38,961 nucleotides of DNA from CAYXUG01 sp964468655. Its GTDB lineage: Bacteria; Fidelibacterota; Marinisomatia; Marinisomatales; CAYXUG01. Below are positions 7,118 through 16,192 of the stretch, piece by piece. The stretch lies in contig CAYXUG010000012.1 in NCBI GenBank assembly GCA_964468655.1, positions 1 to 38,961 of the forward strand. The letters run 5' to 3'. Both the position numbers and the translations under genes were made by a program. Under the pieces are notes generated by a model, which saw only the letters and a program-made list of their open reading frames with translations, searched no databases and was not told the DNA's origin. Numbering within the stretch: position 1 is the stretch's first letter; each line of letters starts with the position of its first letter.

Positions 7118-9553
7118 TTGAGTTCTATTTACAACCATAAAACCATCGAATCCAAGTGGCAGAAGTACTGGGAGGAAAATCAGACTTTTATAACGGATGA
7201 TGATTTTTCTAAGCCCAAGTACTACGCCCTCGATATGTTTCCCTACCCATCAGGTGCAGGACTCCATGTTGGTCATCCGCTCGGATATATTGCCACTGAT
7301 ATTGTTGCACGTTACAAACGAATGAATGGGTTTAATGTACTCCATCCTATGGGATGGGACGCATTTGGACTTCCCGCCGAACAATACGCCATTCAAACGG
7401 GCACTCATCCGGCTGAAACCACCAAAAAGAATATTGAAACGTTCCGCCGTCAGATTAAGATGTTGGGTTTTTCTTACGACTGGAGCAGAGAAATAAATAC
7501 AACCGATCCCCAATATTTTAAGTGGACACAGTGGATTTTTATGCAATTGTATAAAAAAGGACTGGCATACGAAGCTGAAGTTCCGGTGAACTGGTGCCCG
7601 GAATTGGGAACCGTTTTAGCTAATGAGGAAGTCATTGACGGAAAATCCGAAAGAGGCGGGTATCCGGTAACTCGAATTCCAATGAGACAGTGGATACTGA
7701 AAATTACAGATTATGCTGAAAGTCTCCTCGATGGACTCAATAACCTCGACTGGCCTGAAAATATAAAAGAACTCCAGCGAAACTGGATAGGAAGGTCCGA
7801 GGGTGCTGAAGTTATATTTGATTTTTCGAGCATCGGTGAAAATATAAAAATTTTTACCACGAGACCAGATACACTATTTGGTGCAACCTACATGGTTCTT
7901 GCTCCTGAGCATCCTCTGGTGGATTTACTGACAGGTGAAGAAAAAAGGGGGGAGGTAAAAAATTACGTTGAGGAAGCATCTAATAAAACTGACCTCGATA
8001 GGACAGAATTGACGAAAGAAAAATCAGGAATTTTCCTCGGCTCATATGCGGTAAATCCTGTCAATAATGAACAAATCCCCATTTGGATTGCGGACTATGT
8101 TTTAATGACCTACGGAACGGGTGCAATCATGGCGGTTCCGGGGCATGATCAGCGGGACTGGGAATTTGCCAAGAAATATGATTTACCCATTATCGAAGTT
8201 GTCAGCGGGGGAGAGATTGAAAAAGAAGCATTCGAATCGTATGAAGGAACAATAGTCAATTCCCAAACACCAGACAGTCAATTTTCAATCAATGAATTAA
8301 ATCCGCTTGAAGCGATTAAAAAAATTACCTCTTGGCTTGAAGAAACCGGTAAAGGAAAATTCAAAATCAATTATAAATTGCGTGATTGGTTATTTTCACG
8401 TCAACGATTCTGGGGCGAGCCATTTCCGGTCATACATTCAGAAGAAGGTATCTATTTAGTCGATGAAAACGAACTTCCGGTTGAATTACCTGAGTTAGCG
8501 AATTATAAACCCACGGGCACCGGTGAATCACCTTTGGCAAATGTTGAGGACTGGGTAAACACAACGGATAAAAATGGAAATCCGGCAAAGCGTGAGACAA
8601 ATACCATGCCTCAATGGGCTGGATCGTGCTGGTACTATCTTCGTTATATTGATCCAAATAATGATAATAATCCCTGGGATAAGGAAAAAGAAAACTATTG
8701 GTTGCCTGTTGACCTTTATGTCGGTGGACAGGAACATGCAGTATTGCACCTTTTATATGCGAGGTTTTGGCATCATGTCTTGTTTGACTTAGGACTTGTA
8801 TCTACCAAAGAACCATTCCAGAAGTTGTTCAACCAGGGAATGATTCAGGGTGAAGATGGGCAGAAAATGAGCAAATCAAAAGGCAATGTGGTGAATCCGG
8901 ATGAAGTCGTTGACGAATTTGGCGCTGATTCCATGAGATTATTTGAAATGTTCATGGGACCATTGGAAAAATCAAAACCGTGGAGTACCATGGGTATTCA
9001 GGGAAGTCACAGGTTTATTAAAAAAATCTGGAAACTATTTATAAATGAGAATGGCGATCTGACGGAAAAAATCAAAGATAATCCCATGTCAAAAGATTTA
9101 AAGCGATCATTACATCAAACTATAAAAAAAGTGACAAATGATATTGAAACACTGAAATTAAACACGGCTGTCTCGCAGTTAATGATTTTCTTTAATCAAT
9201 TGAAGGAAGAACCAGAATTAAACAAAGAAGCTGTCAAAACTTTTATTTTACTGCTGAATCCAATAATTCCTCATGTATGCGAAGATATCTGGAATAAACT
9301 CGGTAATCAACAATCAATAGCTTATGAAAACTGGCCGGATTTTGATTCTGCTCTCACAAAGGAAGAACTTGTAAAATTTGCTGTTCAGATAAATGGAAAA
9401 TTAAGAGGCAATTTTGAAATAGAGCGCGATGCTCCTAACGATAATGTTATTACTCTGGCTAAGAAAATTGATAATGTGAAAAAATACCTGGAGGGGAATG
9501 AGATAAAAAAGATGATAGTAGTGGAGAACCGTCTTGTAAACTTCGTTATTTGA
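7118..9553 (+). CDS. leuS: Leucyl-tRNA synthetase
   Basis: 811 residues, class I aminoacyl-tRNA synthetase charging tRNA-Leu with leucine. Seen are the HIGH-type motif HVGH (50-53, within PYPSGAGLHVGHPLGY), the connective editing domain with the threonine-rich TTRPDTLFGATYMV and a GTGAIMAVPGHDQRD segment, the catalytic core RQRFWGEPFPV and QWAGSCWYYLRYIDP, and KMSKS at 583-587, followed by the anticodon-binding domain. The C-terminal domain ends in IKKMIVVENRLVNFVI, typical of bacterial LeuRS. The length is normal. The start is the TTG at 7118 (Leu-Ser-Ser-Ile-Tyr-Asn-His-Lys); no ATG and no clear Shine-Dalgarno sequence precede the conserved YNHKTIESKWQ, so the exact start is uncertain. Confidence 0.96.
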   Translation: MSSIYNHKTIESKWQKYWEENQTFITDDDFSKPKYYALDMFPYPSGAGLHVGHPLGYIATDIVARYKRMNGFNVLHPMGWDAFGLPAEQYAIQTGTHPAETTKKNIETFRRQIKMLGFSYDWSREINTTDPQYFKWTQWIFMQLYKKGLAYEAEVPVNWCPELGTVLANEEVIDGKSERGGYPVTRIPMRQWILKITDYAESLLDGLNNLDWPENIKELQRNWIGRSEGAEVIFDFSSIGENIKIFTTRPDTLFGATYMVLAPEHPLVDLLTGEEKRGEVKNYVEEASNKTDLDRTELTKEKSGIFLGSYAVNPVNNEQIPIWIADYVLMTYGTGAIMAVPGHDQRDWEFAKKYDLPIIEVVSGGEIEKEAFESYEGTIVNSQTPDSQFSINELNPLEAIKKITSWLEETGKGKFKINYKLRDWLFSRQRFWGEPFPVIHSEEGIYLVDENELPVELPELANYKPTGTGESPLANVEDWVNTTDKNGNPAKRETNTMPQWAGSCWYYLRYIDPNNDNNPWDKEKENYWLPVDLYVGGQEHAVLHLLYARFWHHVLFDLGLVSTKEPFQKLFNQGMIQGEDGQKMSKSKGNVVNPDEVVDEFGADSMRLFEMFMGPLEKSKPWSTMGIQGSHRFIKKIWKLFINENGDLTEKIKDNPMSKDLKRSLHQTIKKVTNDIETLKLNTAVSQLMIFFNQLKEEPELNKEAVKTFILLLNPIIPHVCEDIWNKLGNQQSIAYENWPDFDSALTKEELVKFAVQINGKLRGNFEIERDAPNDNVITLAKKIDNVKKYLEGNEIKKMIVVENRLVNFVI

Positions 9554-9572
9554 GGATCGAGCTATTAGTAGA

Positions 9573-9588
9573 CATAATATATATTATG
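9573..9588. terminator. Possible bidirectional terminator between convergent genes
   Basis: A perfect 16-bp palindrome (cataatatatattatg) lies in the 67-bp gap between the convergent leuS and K+ channel genes. It is AU-only apart from its ends and has no clear uridine tract beside it, so a real terminator role is weakly supported. Confidence 0.25.
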
Positions 9589-9620
9589 CGAAGTAACTAA
9601 GTTTTTAGATTTTATTGTAT

Positions 9621-10628
9621 TTATTGACTATCGTCATTTTTTAGCATCTTTTCTTTAAAGTTTTGTAGTTTTTCCTTCTCTCCCATAAGAATAATTATAT
9701 AGGTTGTTTTTAATTCTAATTCAGGTGATGGATTGAAAAATATTTCTCCGTCACTTTTGACAACGCCTGCTATTAATAAATCAAATTCTTCCCTAATATT
9801 GCACTCACTTATTGGCAGACCGTCATACATGGAACAGTCTTTCAAATTAATTTCTTCAACCATTAGATCCAATTTTCGGTTTGGAGTCACGATTTCAACT
9901 GCATCTTCGATAGCTGGTGTCATAATGAGTTGAGCAATCCGATGTCCGCCGGCAATATATGGGTTGACGACTTTATTGGATCCTGCACGTTTAAGTTTTG
10001 CCACATTTTCAACCATGCTGCAGCGACTCGTTATATTGAGATTTTGATTCATCGTCCTGGCTGTCATGGTTACAAATAGGTTTTCGGTGTCAGAACTTAG
10101 TACGACGACAAATCCCTTTGCTTTCTTAATACCGGCAGTTTCCAACGTTTGGTCGATGGTTGCATCACCTTCTACAAATAAATAACCTAATTCATCAATA
10201 ACTGAAAATTTTTCAGGATTGTTCTCAATAATAACAAATGGCAACCCTTGTTCGAATAACTCACGGCATACAATCTTTCCCATCCTTCCAAACCCACAAA
10301 CGATAAAGTGATTCTTTAACTGACCAAGTTTATTTTCCATTTTACGTCTCCTAAACTGTTTAAAATTTTGAATATATTCCGTTGTTTGACCAATAGCATA
10401 CATCACAATTCCAATTCCAAGAGAAATGACAATAATTGTCCAGATTTTTCCCCCTTGGTTAAGGTTGTGTACTTCTCCGAATCCAACAGTTGATAACGTT
10501 ATTACTGTCATGTATAAAGAATCCAAAACAGTCCATTCGCCTCCACCCACAAATCTGTAACCAATCGCACCCACTAGGACCGTTCCCACAAATAGCAATA
10601 ATACCTTTGTAATTCTTGAAATTCCCAT
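9621..10628 (-). CDS. Two-TM potassium channel with RCK (TrkA-N/TrkA-C) domains
   Basis: 335 residues. An N-terminal membrane helix (~8-26), a pore loop with the selectivity filter TVGFGE (47-52) and a second helix (~63-82) form a minimal K+ channel subunit. A cytoplasmic RCK domain follows: TrkA-N Rossmann fold HFIVCGFGRMGKIVC with GxGxxG at 112-117, the acidic strand end VIIENNPEK and FVEGDATIDQTLETAGI, then a TrkA-C domain (~250-330, YDGLPISECNIREEFDLLIAGVV). Such channels assemble as tetramers gated by ligands binding the RCK ring. The gene lies 13 nt after the RNase Z-like gene and is probably cotranscribed with it. The gating ligand is unknown. Confidence 0.9.
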   Translation of the reverse strand: MGISRITKVLLLFVGTVLVGAIGYRFVGGGEWTVLDSLYMTVITLSTVGFGEVHNLNQGGKIWTIIVISLGIGIVMYAIGQTTEYIQNFKQFRRRKMENKLGQLKNHFIVCGFGRMGKIVCRELFEQGLPFVIIENNPEKFSVIDELGYLFVEGDATIDQTLETAGIKKAKGFVVVLSSDTENLFVTMTARTMNQNLNITSRCSMVENVAKLKRAGSNKVVNPYIAGGHRIAQLIMTPAIEDAVEIVTPNRKLDLMVEEINLKDCSMYDGLPISECNIREEFDLLIAGVVKSDGEIFFNPSPELELKTTYIIILMGEKEKLQNFKEKMLKNDDSQ

Positions 10629-10641
10629 TCCTATAACTTAC

Positions 10642-11397
10642 CTAAATTTTAATTATCAAACCATCTTCAGCTAAAATAACATCGCCATTATAAACAGTAT
10701 TAACGGCAGAAATTATGTCCGTTTTCAATACTTCCGGATAAAAATGGGTAAGAACCAATTTCTTACAATTTGTTTCTGCAGCAATTTCACCACATAAGGA
10801 AGGAGTCAAGTGCCCATTTCGTTTCATAGTATCAGGAAAAGAACATTCCAAGAGAAGGACATCCACATCTTTAGCACTTTCAATCAATTCTTCGCACATA
10901 TCGGTATCGCCTGAATAAAACAGGTTTTTGTTCGTTGAGTCAATAAATCGATAGGTAACACTGTGATCTGTATGTTCGGTATGTCTGCATTGAATTGTCA
11001 ATCCATCTAAATCAATATTGCCTCTTTCAATTTCATGGATTTCAATATTTACCTCTTCAGACATAAGCCAATCAGCATAAATATTCATTAATCTGTCGAA
11101 GTAATTTTGAAATCCCACAGGACAGATCATTTTTAGATTTTTTGGCATTTGTAATTCAGAATCGTGTTTATAGGCAAACAATAACGGTATAAGATCAAAT
11201 GTATGGTCCGGATGAAGATGTGTATAGCAAATCATATCGATTTCCCTATAATTCAACCCAAACCGGGAAATTTGTCTCAATGTACCAGAACCACCATCTA
11301 TGAGAATAGTTTGATTATCTGTCTGTAGAAAATACCCGCTGTTCCCTCTTTCAGGGGTAGGGATAAGTGTTCCGGATCCGAGGATGGTTAATTGCAT
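10642..11397 (-). CDS. RNase Z-like metallo-beta-lactamase-fold hydrolase
   Basis: 251 residues of the MBL fold close to ribonuclease Z (COG1234-like). Visible are the N-terminal LTILGSGTLIPTPERGNSGY, the metal-binding HLHPDH (60-65), the strand QCRHTEHTDHSVTYRF, FYSGDTDMCEEL with the metal-bridging aspartate, and THFYPEV near the C-terminus. RNase Z cuts tRNA precursors lacking CCA at the discriminator base; other members of this branch are general phosphodiesterases, so the activity is not certain. The ATG lies only 3 nt after the 3' end of the tRNA-Arg gene on the same strand, leaving no room for a separate leader. The K+ channel gene follows after 13 nt. Confidence 0.8.
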   Translation of the reverse strand: MQLTILGSGTLIPTPERGNSGYFLQTDNQTILIDGGSGTLRQISRFGLNYREIDMICYTHLHPDHTFDLIPLLFAYKHDSELQMPKNLKMICPVGFQNYFDRLMNIYADWLMSEEVNIEIHEIERGNIDLDGLTIQCRHTEHTDHSVTYRFIDSTNKNLFYSGDTDMCEELIESAKDVDVLLLECSFPDTMKRNGHLTPSLCGEIAAETNCKKLVLTHFYPEVLKTDIISAVNTVYNGDVILAEDGLIIKI

Positions 11398-11400
11398 GTG

Positions 11401-11474
<74 letters not shown>

Positions 11475-11529
11475 AATATTTTGGAGAATCTTTGATTGTG
11501 TGCAGCACCCTGTGGTGTAGTTTGACCAC

Positions 11530-12414
11530 TCAACCACTCACGAATGATTCCGCTGCTTCTACCGTATTACTTACCAATATAGCAATGGTCATGGGACCAA
11601 CTCCCCCAGGAACAGGTGTTAGTGCAGAGGCAATCCCATGCACAGATTCAAAATCTACATCACCGGCCAAGTGATACCCTTTTTCCGACTCATCCTCTAC
11701 CCTGTTAATCCCAACATCAATTATGACAGCATTTTCTTTCACAATTTCTCCCGTAATCATTTCGGGAACGCCAACCGCAGCAATAATAATATCAGCATCC
11801 CGGGTGAATTTGGGTATATCTGGTGTCCTTGAATGACAAACTGTAACCGTTGCATTCCCGTACTCGGTTTTTAATCCAAGCAAAATGGAAAGCGGACGAC
11901 CGACAATATTGCTCCTTCCCACAACAACAACATGTTTCCCTTCGCAACTAACATCATAAAATTTCAAAATTTCCAGAATTCCTTTGGGTGTGCATGGAAT
12001 ATATCGTGGATTCCCTGATGTAAGCAGTCCAAGATTTTCAGAATGAAAACCATCCACATCCTTTTTCGGTAATATTTTATTTAAAATCGATTTGCTGTTA
12101 ATGTGTTTGGGCAAAGGAAGTTGAACAAGTATTCCATGAATTTCAGAGTTGCTATTTAAATCATTGATTTGAGCAATCAAAAAGTCCTCTTGAATATCAT
12201 CCGACAATTTGATTGTTTCAGTATATAGGCCAAGCCGTTCAAATGTTTTTGTTTTGTTTCTTACATAAATACGGGATGCGGGGTCATCTCCCACAAGAAC
12301 AGCTGCGAGTCCCGGTGTAACCCCATTATTCTTCAAAGAATCTATTCTTGGTATAATACCTTCAAAAACATGCTCAGCAACTTCCTTGCCCTTTAATATT
12401 TTTGTTTGAATCAT
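11530..12414 (-). CDS. folD: Bifunctional methylenetetrahydrofolate dehydrogenase / cyclohydrolase FolD
   Basis: 294 residues from ATG 12414 (MIQTKILKGKEVAEHV). It oxidises 5,10-methylene-THF to methenyl-THF and hydrolyses this to 10-formyl-THF, feeding purine and formyl-Met synthesis. Motifs seen are LAAVLVGDDPASRIYVRNKTK (catalytic Tyr and Lys), ILVQLPLPKHI, the cofactor loop VVVGRSNIVGRPLS and the C-terminal TPVPGGVGPMTIAIL. The frame extends upstream to a TTG at 12447, but that stretch overlaps a terminator hairpin (12436-12462), so I prefer the ATG. Length is normal. Confidence 0.95.
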   Translation of the reverse strand: MIQTKILKGKEVAEHVFEGIIPRIDSLKNNGVTPGLAAVLVGDDPASRIYVRNKTKTFERLGLYTETIKLSDDIQEDFLIAQINDLNSNSEIHGILVQLPLPKHINSKSILNKILPKKDVDGFHSENLGLLTSGNPRYIPCTPKGILEILKFYDVSCEGKHVVVVGRSNIVGRPLSILLGLKTEYGNATVTVCHSRTPDIPKFTRDADIIIAAVGVPEMITGEIVKENAVIIDVGINRVEDESEKGYHLAGDVDFESVHGIASALTPVPGGVGPMTIAILVSNTVEAAESFVSG

Positions 12415-12435
12415 AATCCCATGTTTTAAAAAGAA

Positions 12436-12462
12436 TGCCGTAGACAACTTGAATCTACGGCA
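12436..12462 (-). terminator. Rho-independent-like terminator after zapA
   Basis: A perfect 9-bp stem, tgccgtaga (12436-12444) with tctacggca (12454-12462) and a 9-nt loop, is followed on the minus strand by attctttttaaaac. It sits 32 nt after the zapA stop and ends the run of pheS-pheT-zapB-like-zapA before folD. Confidence 0.7.
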
Positions 12463-12493
12463 ATACTATTGTGTATCGACAATTTACGCAATG

Positions 12494-12793
12494 TTAGGAT
12501 ATTGCAATCTCATCAATCTTTTCAATGAGAGAGGCAGCTTTATCTTCAACATCGGTGATAACGTTTTCTATATCGGATTTTTCAGAGAACAGATCATCAG
12601 TAATGCTCATAGCAGCAAGAATAGCAATTCGCATTCCTGATTGAACGGAAGGCAATTCCTGTTCTACTTCTCTCATCTTTTTATCCACATATTGAGCAAC
12701 ATCTGCAATGTAACTTGGATCAGCGTGAGCTTTTACAGTGTATTCCTGACCGAAAATGGATACTCGAACCAGGTTTTCAGGATTATTTGTCAT
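12494..12793 (-). CDS. zapA: Cell division protein ZapA
   Basis: 99 residues from ATG 12793 (MTNNPENLVRVSIFGQEYTV). The ZapA domain is seen as an N-terminal strand region VSIFGQEYTVKAHADPSYIADVAQYVDKKMREVEQ, a central helix RIAILAAMSITDDLF, and a C-terminal coiled coil (ENVITDVEDKAASLIEKIDEI). ZapA binds and cross-links FtsZ filaments at the Z-ring. The gene starts 1 nt after the stop of a small coiled-coil gene, and both follow pheT, an arrangement known for zapA in many bacteria. A longer frame upstream (MNLTTITHH...) overlaps the previous gene and is not needed. Confidence 0.85.
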   Translation of the reverse strand: MTNNPENLVRVSIFGQEYTVKAHADPSYIADVAQYVDKKMREVEQELPSVQSGMRIAILAAMSITDDLFSEKSDIENVITDVEDKAASLIEKIDEIAIS

Positions 12794-12794
12794 G

Positions 12795-13016
12795 TTAGTT
12801 TTTACCCCCAATTGATGATGGGTTATCGTTGTCAAATTCATCTATTAAATTAAGAAGGTTTTGAATTTTATTCTTAATGGCAGTTTTTATATCTTTGCTT
12901 AATCCGTCTGAATTGTTCATGTTTGTACGGGTATATTCACGGATATTTGTAAATTCCTCAATCAGCTTCTCAATTCGTTGTTCAAGATTCTGATAGTTTG
13001 GTAATGAAGCTTTCAT
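12795..13016 (-). CDS. Small coiled-coil protein in the ZapB position
   Basis: 73 residues from ATG 13016 (MKASLPNYQNLEQRIEKLIEEF). It is charged and helical with a clear heptad pattern (LEQRIEKLIEEFTNIREYT and KNKIQNLLNLIDEF). It has no enzyme motif, signal peptide or membrane segment. It lies 1 nt after the pheT stop and 1 nt before zapA, where several lineages have a short coiled-coil division protein resembling ZapB. I infer a ZapA partner, but the sequence match alone is weak. Confidence 0.55.
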   Translation of the reverse strand: MKASLPNYQNLEQRIEKLIEEFTNIREYTRTNMNNSDGLSKDIKTAIKNKIQNLLNLIDEFDNDNPSSIGGKN

Positions 13017-13017
13017 A

Positions 13018-15048
13018 TTAGCGTAATTTAACATCTAATTTATTTAAAAGTTCAGAAATTATGTTATCCATAATTTTATCTACATCTTCATCAATTAATG
13101 TTTTTTTGCGGTCCCTAAATTTTAATTTAAAGGTAACACTCTTATTCCCTTCCTCAACCTGTTTTCCTTCATATATGTCGTATAAGGCAATATTTTCGAG
13201 TAATTCAGTTCCATTCTCGATCATCACATTTTTTACTTCACCAACGGTAATCTTTTTGTTCATTAAAGTTGATAAATCTCTTTCTATCCCGGGATATGGG
13301 GACATTGCTTCATATTGGTAAAACCGGGTTATGTAATGTCTAACCGTGTCAAGATGGACAGAAAACCCAATGACCGGAATATCAATATCAAATTCTTGAG
13401 AAATAGACCCGGAGATATAACCGAATCTTGCGATTTCTTCCCAATCAGATGTTTTAAGAATCTGTCCGGGGAAAAACTTATCATCGTTTTTGGTGTTTTG
13501 AAATTCTATGTTATCCAGTTTTAAAAATGATGTTAACCCTTCCGCATATCCTTTCATGGTAAAATAATCATTTTCTACGGAATTGGTTCTCCATTGATTT
13601 GTTGATTTTTCACCACATATAATTCCGGAAAATTCTAATGATTCACAGATATTATTTTGCTTGTCACGGTTAAATACAGTGCCAAATTCGTAAAGGGATA
13701 GATTTTGTGCTCCCCTACGACTGTTATATGAGACAGTATTCAGCAATCCCGGGAAAAGACTGTTTCGCATGGTTGACAAATCACTGCTTAAAGGATTTTT
13801 TACATTTACGCTGCCATTCATGAAAAATAATGATGCCAGCTTTTCACTAATCAAACTGTTGGTTACAATTTCCTGAAAACCGATGCCAGAAAACCATTGT
13901 TTTAATTTTTCAATATCATACTGCGGATCTTCCTGGTCATTAGTGAGAAATCCGGAAAATAACAGGTCATTGTCAATTTTTTCATAACCGTAAATTCGTG
14001 CTAATTCCTCAGTAATGTCCTCCTCCCTTTCAAGATCATGTCTGAAGGTCGGTGATGTACAGGTAAATTTATCTTTTGTGTTTTTGAAATCAACCTCAAG
14101 CCCGGTTAAGATTTTTTCAGCAAATGAACGGTCAAAATGAATACCGACCTGTTCCGAAACGGAATTCAGATTAAATGAAAATGATTTGTCTTTTTTTATA
14201 CCGGGATATTGATCAACTATATTACTTAAAATATCTCCCCCTGTAAGGTCATTCAACAGGAATGCGGTTCTATCAAGAGCGAAAATAAGCCCTTCAACGT
14301 CTGTTCCCCTTTCAAACCTTTTGGATGATTCCGACGATAAACCAAGCAGTTTTGATCCTTTTCTTATGATAACGGGATCAAAATATGCACTTTCAATTAG
14401 AAGATTTTTTGTTTCGACAGTCACCTCGGAATTCAACCCACCCATTATACCTGCTAATGCAACGGGACGTTTTCCATCACATATTAAAAGATGTTCATTA
14501 GTCAGTTTTCTTTCAATGTCATCAAGTGTTGTGAAGGTTTCATCTTTTTTGGCTAACCGCACTGATATTTTAGAATCTTTAAGTTGGTCGAGATCAAAAA
14601 TGTGAAGAGGATGTCCCAATTCCATCAAGACATAATTCGATATATCAACTACGTTGTTAATGCTTCTAATCCCAACCGATTCTAATCTTTTTGCCATCCA
14701 TGAAGGCGAAGGTGCAATCTTCACATTTTTTACAATTCTACATGCGTATCGGGGACATTCGACAGGATTCAAAATCTCGAGGTTGATAGAATCCTCAGAT
14801 CTATCCATGATTTCTTTAACCTTAAAAGCGGGTCTTTTTAATGGTTTGTCAGTCAATACGGATATTTCCCGGGCAATCCCAAAATGGGACATGCAGTCCG
14901 GTCGGTTTGGTGTAATTTCCACATTAAGGTCATTTTCATCAGGAACAACGTCTGACTCATGCCCGGCATTTGTCAGCAAATCAGCTAATTTTTCCGGAGA
15001 CAGATCAACATCGACGAAATCCTTTAACCAGTCAATATTGATCAGCAT
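13018..15048 (-). CDS. pheT: Phenylalanyl-tRNA synthetase beta subunit, short form
   Basis: 676 residues, clearly below the ~790-800 usual for bacterial PheT. The B1 domain (MLINIDWLKDFVDVDLS) runs through NAGHESDVV straight into NDLNVEITPNRPDCMSHFGIARE, so the EMAP/OB-fold tRNA-binding insertion (about 110 residues) found in most bacterial PheT is absent. The B3/B4 editing region, B5 (FTCTSPTFRHDLEREEDITEELARIYGY), the catalytic-like core (NPLSSDLSTMRNSLFPGLL) and the C-terminal ferredoxin-fold anticodon-binding domain (YEAMSPYPGIERDLS, KLKFRDRKKTLIDEDVD) are present. It pairs with PheS in the alpha2-beta2 enzyme; its ATG overlaps the pheS end by 7 nt. Confidence 0.93.
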   Translation of the reverse strand: MLINIDWLKDFVDVDLSPEKLADLLTNAGHESDVVPDENDLNVEITPNRPDCMSHFGIAREISVLTDKPLKRPAFKVKEIMDRSEDSINLEILNPVECPRYACRIVKNVKIAPSPSWMAKRLESVGIRSINNVVDISNYVLMELGHPLHIFDLDQLKDSKISVRLAKKDETFTTLDDIERKLTNEHLLICDGKRPVALAGIMGGLNSEVTVETKNLLIESAYFDPVIIRKGSKLLGLSSESSKRFERGTDVEGLIFALDRTAFLLNDLTGGDILSNIVDQYPGIKKDKSFSFNLNSVSEQVGIHFDRSFAEKILTGLEVDFKNTKDKFTCTSPTFRHDLEREEDITEELARIYGYEKIDNDLLFSGFLTNDQEDPQYDIEKLKQWFSGIGFQEIVTNSLISEKLASLFFMNGSVNVKNPLSSDLSTMRNSLFPGLLNTVSYNSRRGAQNLSLYEFGTVFNRDKQNNICESLEFSGIICGEKSTNQWRTNSVENDYFTMKGYAEGLTSFLKLDNIEFQNTKNDDKFFPGQILKTSDWEEIARFGYISGSISQEFDIDIPVIGFSVHLDTVRHYITRFYQYEAMSPYPGIERDLSTLMNKKITVGEVKNVMIENGTELLENIALYDIYEGKQVEEGNKSVTFKLKFRDRKKTLIDEDVDKIMDNIISELLNKLDVKLR

Positions 15049-16067
15049 GTGAATTGCCTCAAAAAGCGAACATCATTATTAAAAAACAACCGGATATCAT
15101 CAATTCCATATTTAAGCATAGTTAATCTTTCAATGCCCATTCCGAATGCATATCCCTTCCACTCTTTTGGGTCATAATGAACATTGTTAAATACTGCAGG
15201 ATCAACCATACCGCAACCGAGTATTTCCAGCCATCCTGTTTTTTTACACGTTTTACACCCTTTCCCTTTGCAGAAAATACAGGAAATATCAACTTCAGCG
15301 CTCGGCTCGGTAAAGGGGAAAAAGCTAGGACGAAATCGTGATTTAACATTTTTTCCAAAGAATTTGTGAATAAAATAATTTAGTGTCCCTTTTAATTCAG
15401 CGAAATTTACTGTTTTATTCACATAAAGCCCCTCAACCTGATGGAACAGGCAGTAACTTCTCACACTGATTGCTTCATTTCGGTAAACCCGGCCGGGAAC
15501 AATAACCCTAATAGGCGGCTGTTGCTTTTCCATGATGTGAATCTGCGTGTTGGAGGTATGCGTTCTTAGAACCGTATTTTCAGAAATGTAGAATGTGTCC
15601 TGCATATCCCTGGCAGGATGGTGTTTCGGTATGTTGAGTGCTTCAAAATTATGGAAATCATCATCGATTTCCGGGCCATAGGAAATGGTGAAACCGATAG
15701 AAGTGAAAATCTCCCTAACACTCTGAAACGTTTTTTCTAATGGGTGAAGTGTGCCCTGTAAAATGTGATCACCGGGGAGATCAGGATCATCGATGGTGGG
15801 TACTGAAACAGAGGAATCACCTAACAATTCATTTTTCAATCTGTCAATTTCGGAATCAACCGATTGTTTTAATTCATTAATTGCTTTCCCAAAGGCAGGT
15901 CTTTCTGAAGACGAAACATTAGGCATTTTTGAAAATATTGAAGCAATAAGACCTTTTCTACCTAAAAATTTAACGCGAAGGTTTTCTACATTTTCTTGAG
16001 TGATTTCAAGGTTGGAGACTTCTTCGTCAAATTTTTCCTTCAGTTCTGTCAGTTTTTTTATATTCAT
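15042..16067 (-). CDS. pheS: Phenylalanyl-tRNA synthetase alpha subunit
   Basis: 341 residues, class II synthetase catalytic subunit. An N-terminal coiled-coil region (~1-85) is followed by the core: HPLEKTFQSVREIFTSIGF, GPEIDDDFHNFEALNIPKHHPARDMQDTFY (motif 1 region), RVYRNEAISVRSYCLFHQVEG (motif 2) and the C-terminal GMGIERLTMLKYGIDDIRLFF (motif 3). A cysteine cluster CIFCKGKGCKTC precedes TGWLEILGCGMVDP, a zinc-ribbon-like insertion seen in many PheS proteins. The gene is 125 nt downstream of rplT, and the gap carries a hairpin that may attenuate transcription. Confidence 0.96.
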   Translation of the reverse strand: MNIKKLTELKEKFDEEVSNLEITQENVENLRVKFLGRKGLIASIFSKMPNVSSSERPAFGKAINELKQSVDSEIDRLKNELLGDSSVSVPTIDDPDLPGDHILQGTLHPLEKTFQSVREIFTSIGFTISYGPEIDDDFHNFEALNIPKHHPARDMQDTFYISENTVLRTHTSNTQIHIMEKQQPPIRVIVPGRVYRNEAISVRSYCLFHQVEGLYVNKTVNFAELKGTLNYFIHKFFGKNVKSRFRPSFFPFTEPSAEVDISCIFCKGKGCKTCKKTGWLEILGCGMVDPAVFNNVHYDPKEWKGYAFGMGIERLTMLKYGIDDIRLFFNNDVRFLRQFTC

Positions 16068-16100
16068 TTCAAGGAAGCCTGATCTCCGAATGTCTAAGTT

Positions 16101-16154
16101 AAAACAAAACTCCCATTTCCTTCAATCTGTAAAATGATTGAAGAAACATGAGAG
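16101..16154 (-). terminator. Hairpin with U-tract between rplT and pheS (terminator or attenuator)
   Basis: On the minus strand, cttcaatc and gattgaag (16120-16127 and 16136-16143 on +) form a perfect 8-bp stem with an 8-nt loop. Imperfect pairing of the flanking ctctcatgttt and gaaatgggag extends it. The sequence ttttgtttt follows directly. It sits between rplT and pheS, so it could end the thrS-infC-rpmI-rplT transcript or control read-through into pheST. I see no T-box or Phe-rich leader peptide. Confidence 0.6.
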
Positions 16155-16192
16155 CCAAGTGAATTAGGAATTGAAACTAAATTTAAAACAGA

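Noticed and set aside
16068..16192. T-box or Phe-rich leader peptide for pheST
   Set aside because: I see no T-box sequence or run of Phe codons; only a simple hairpin with a U-tract.
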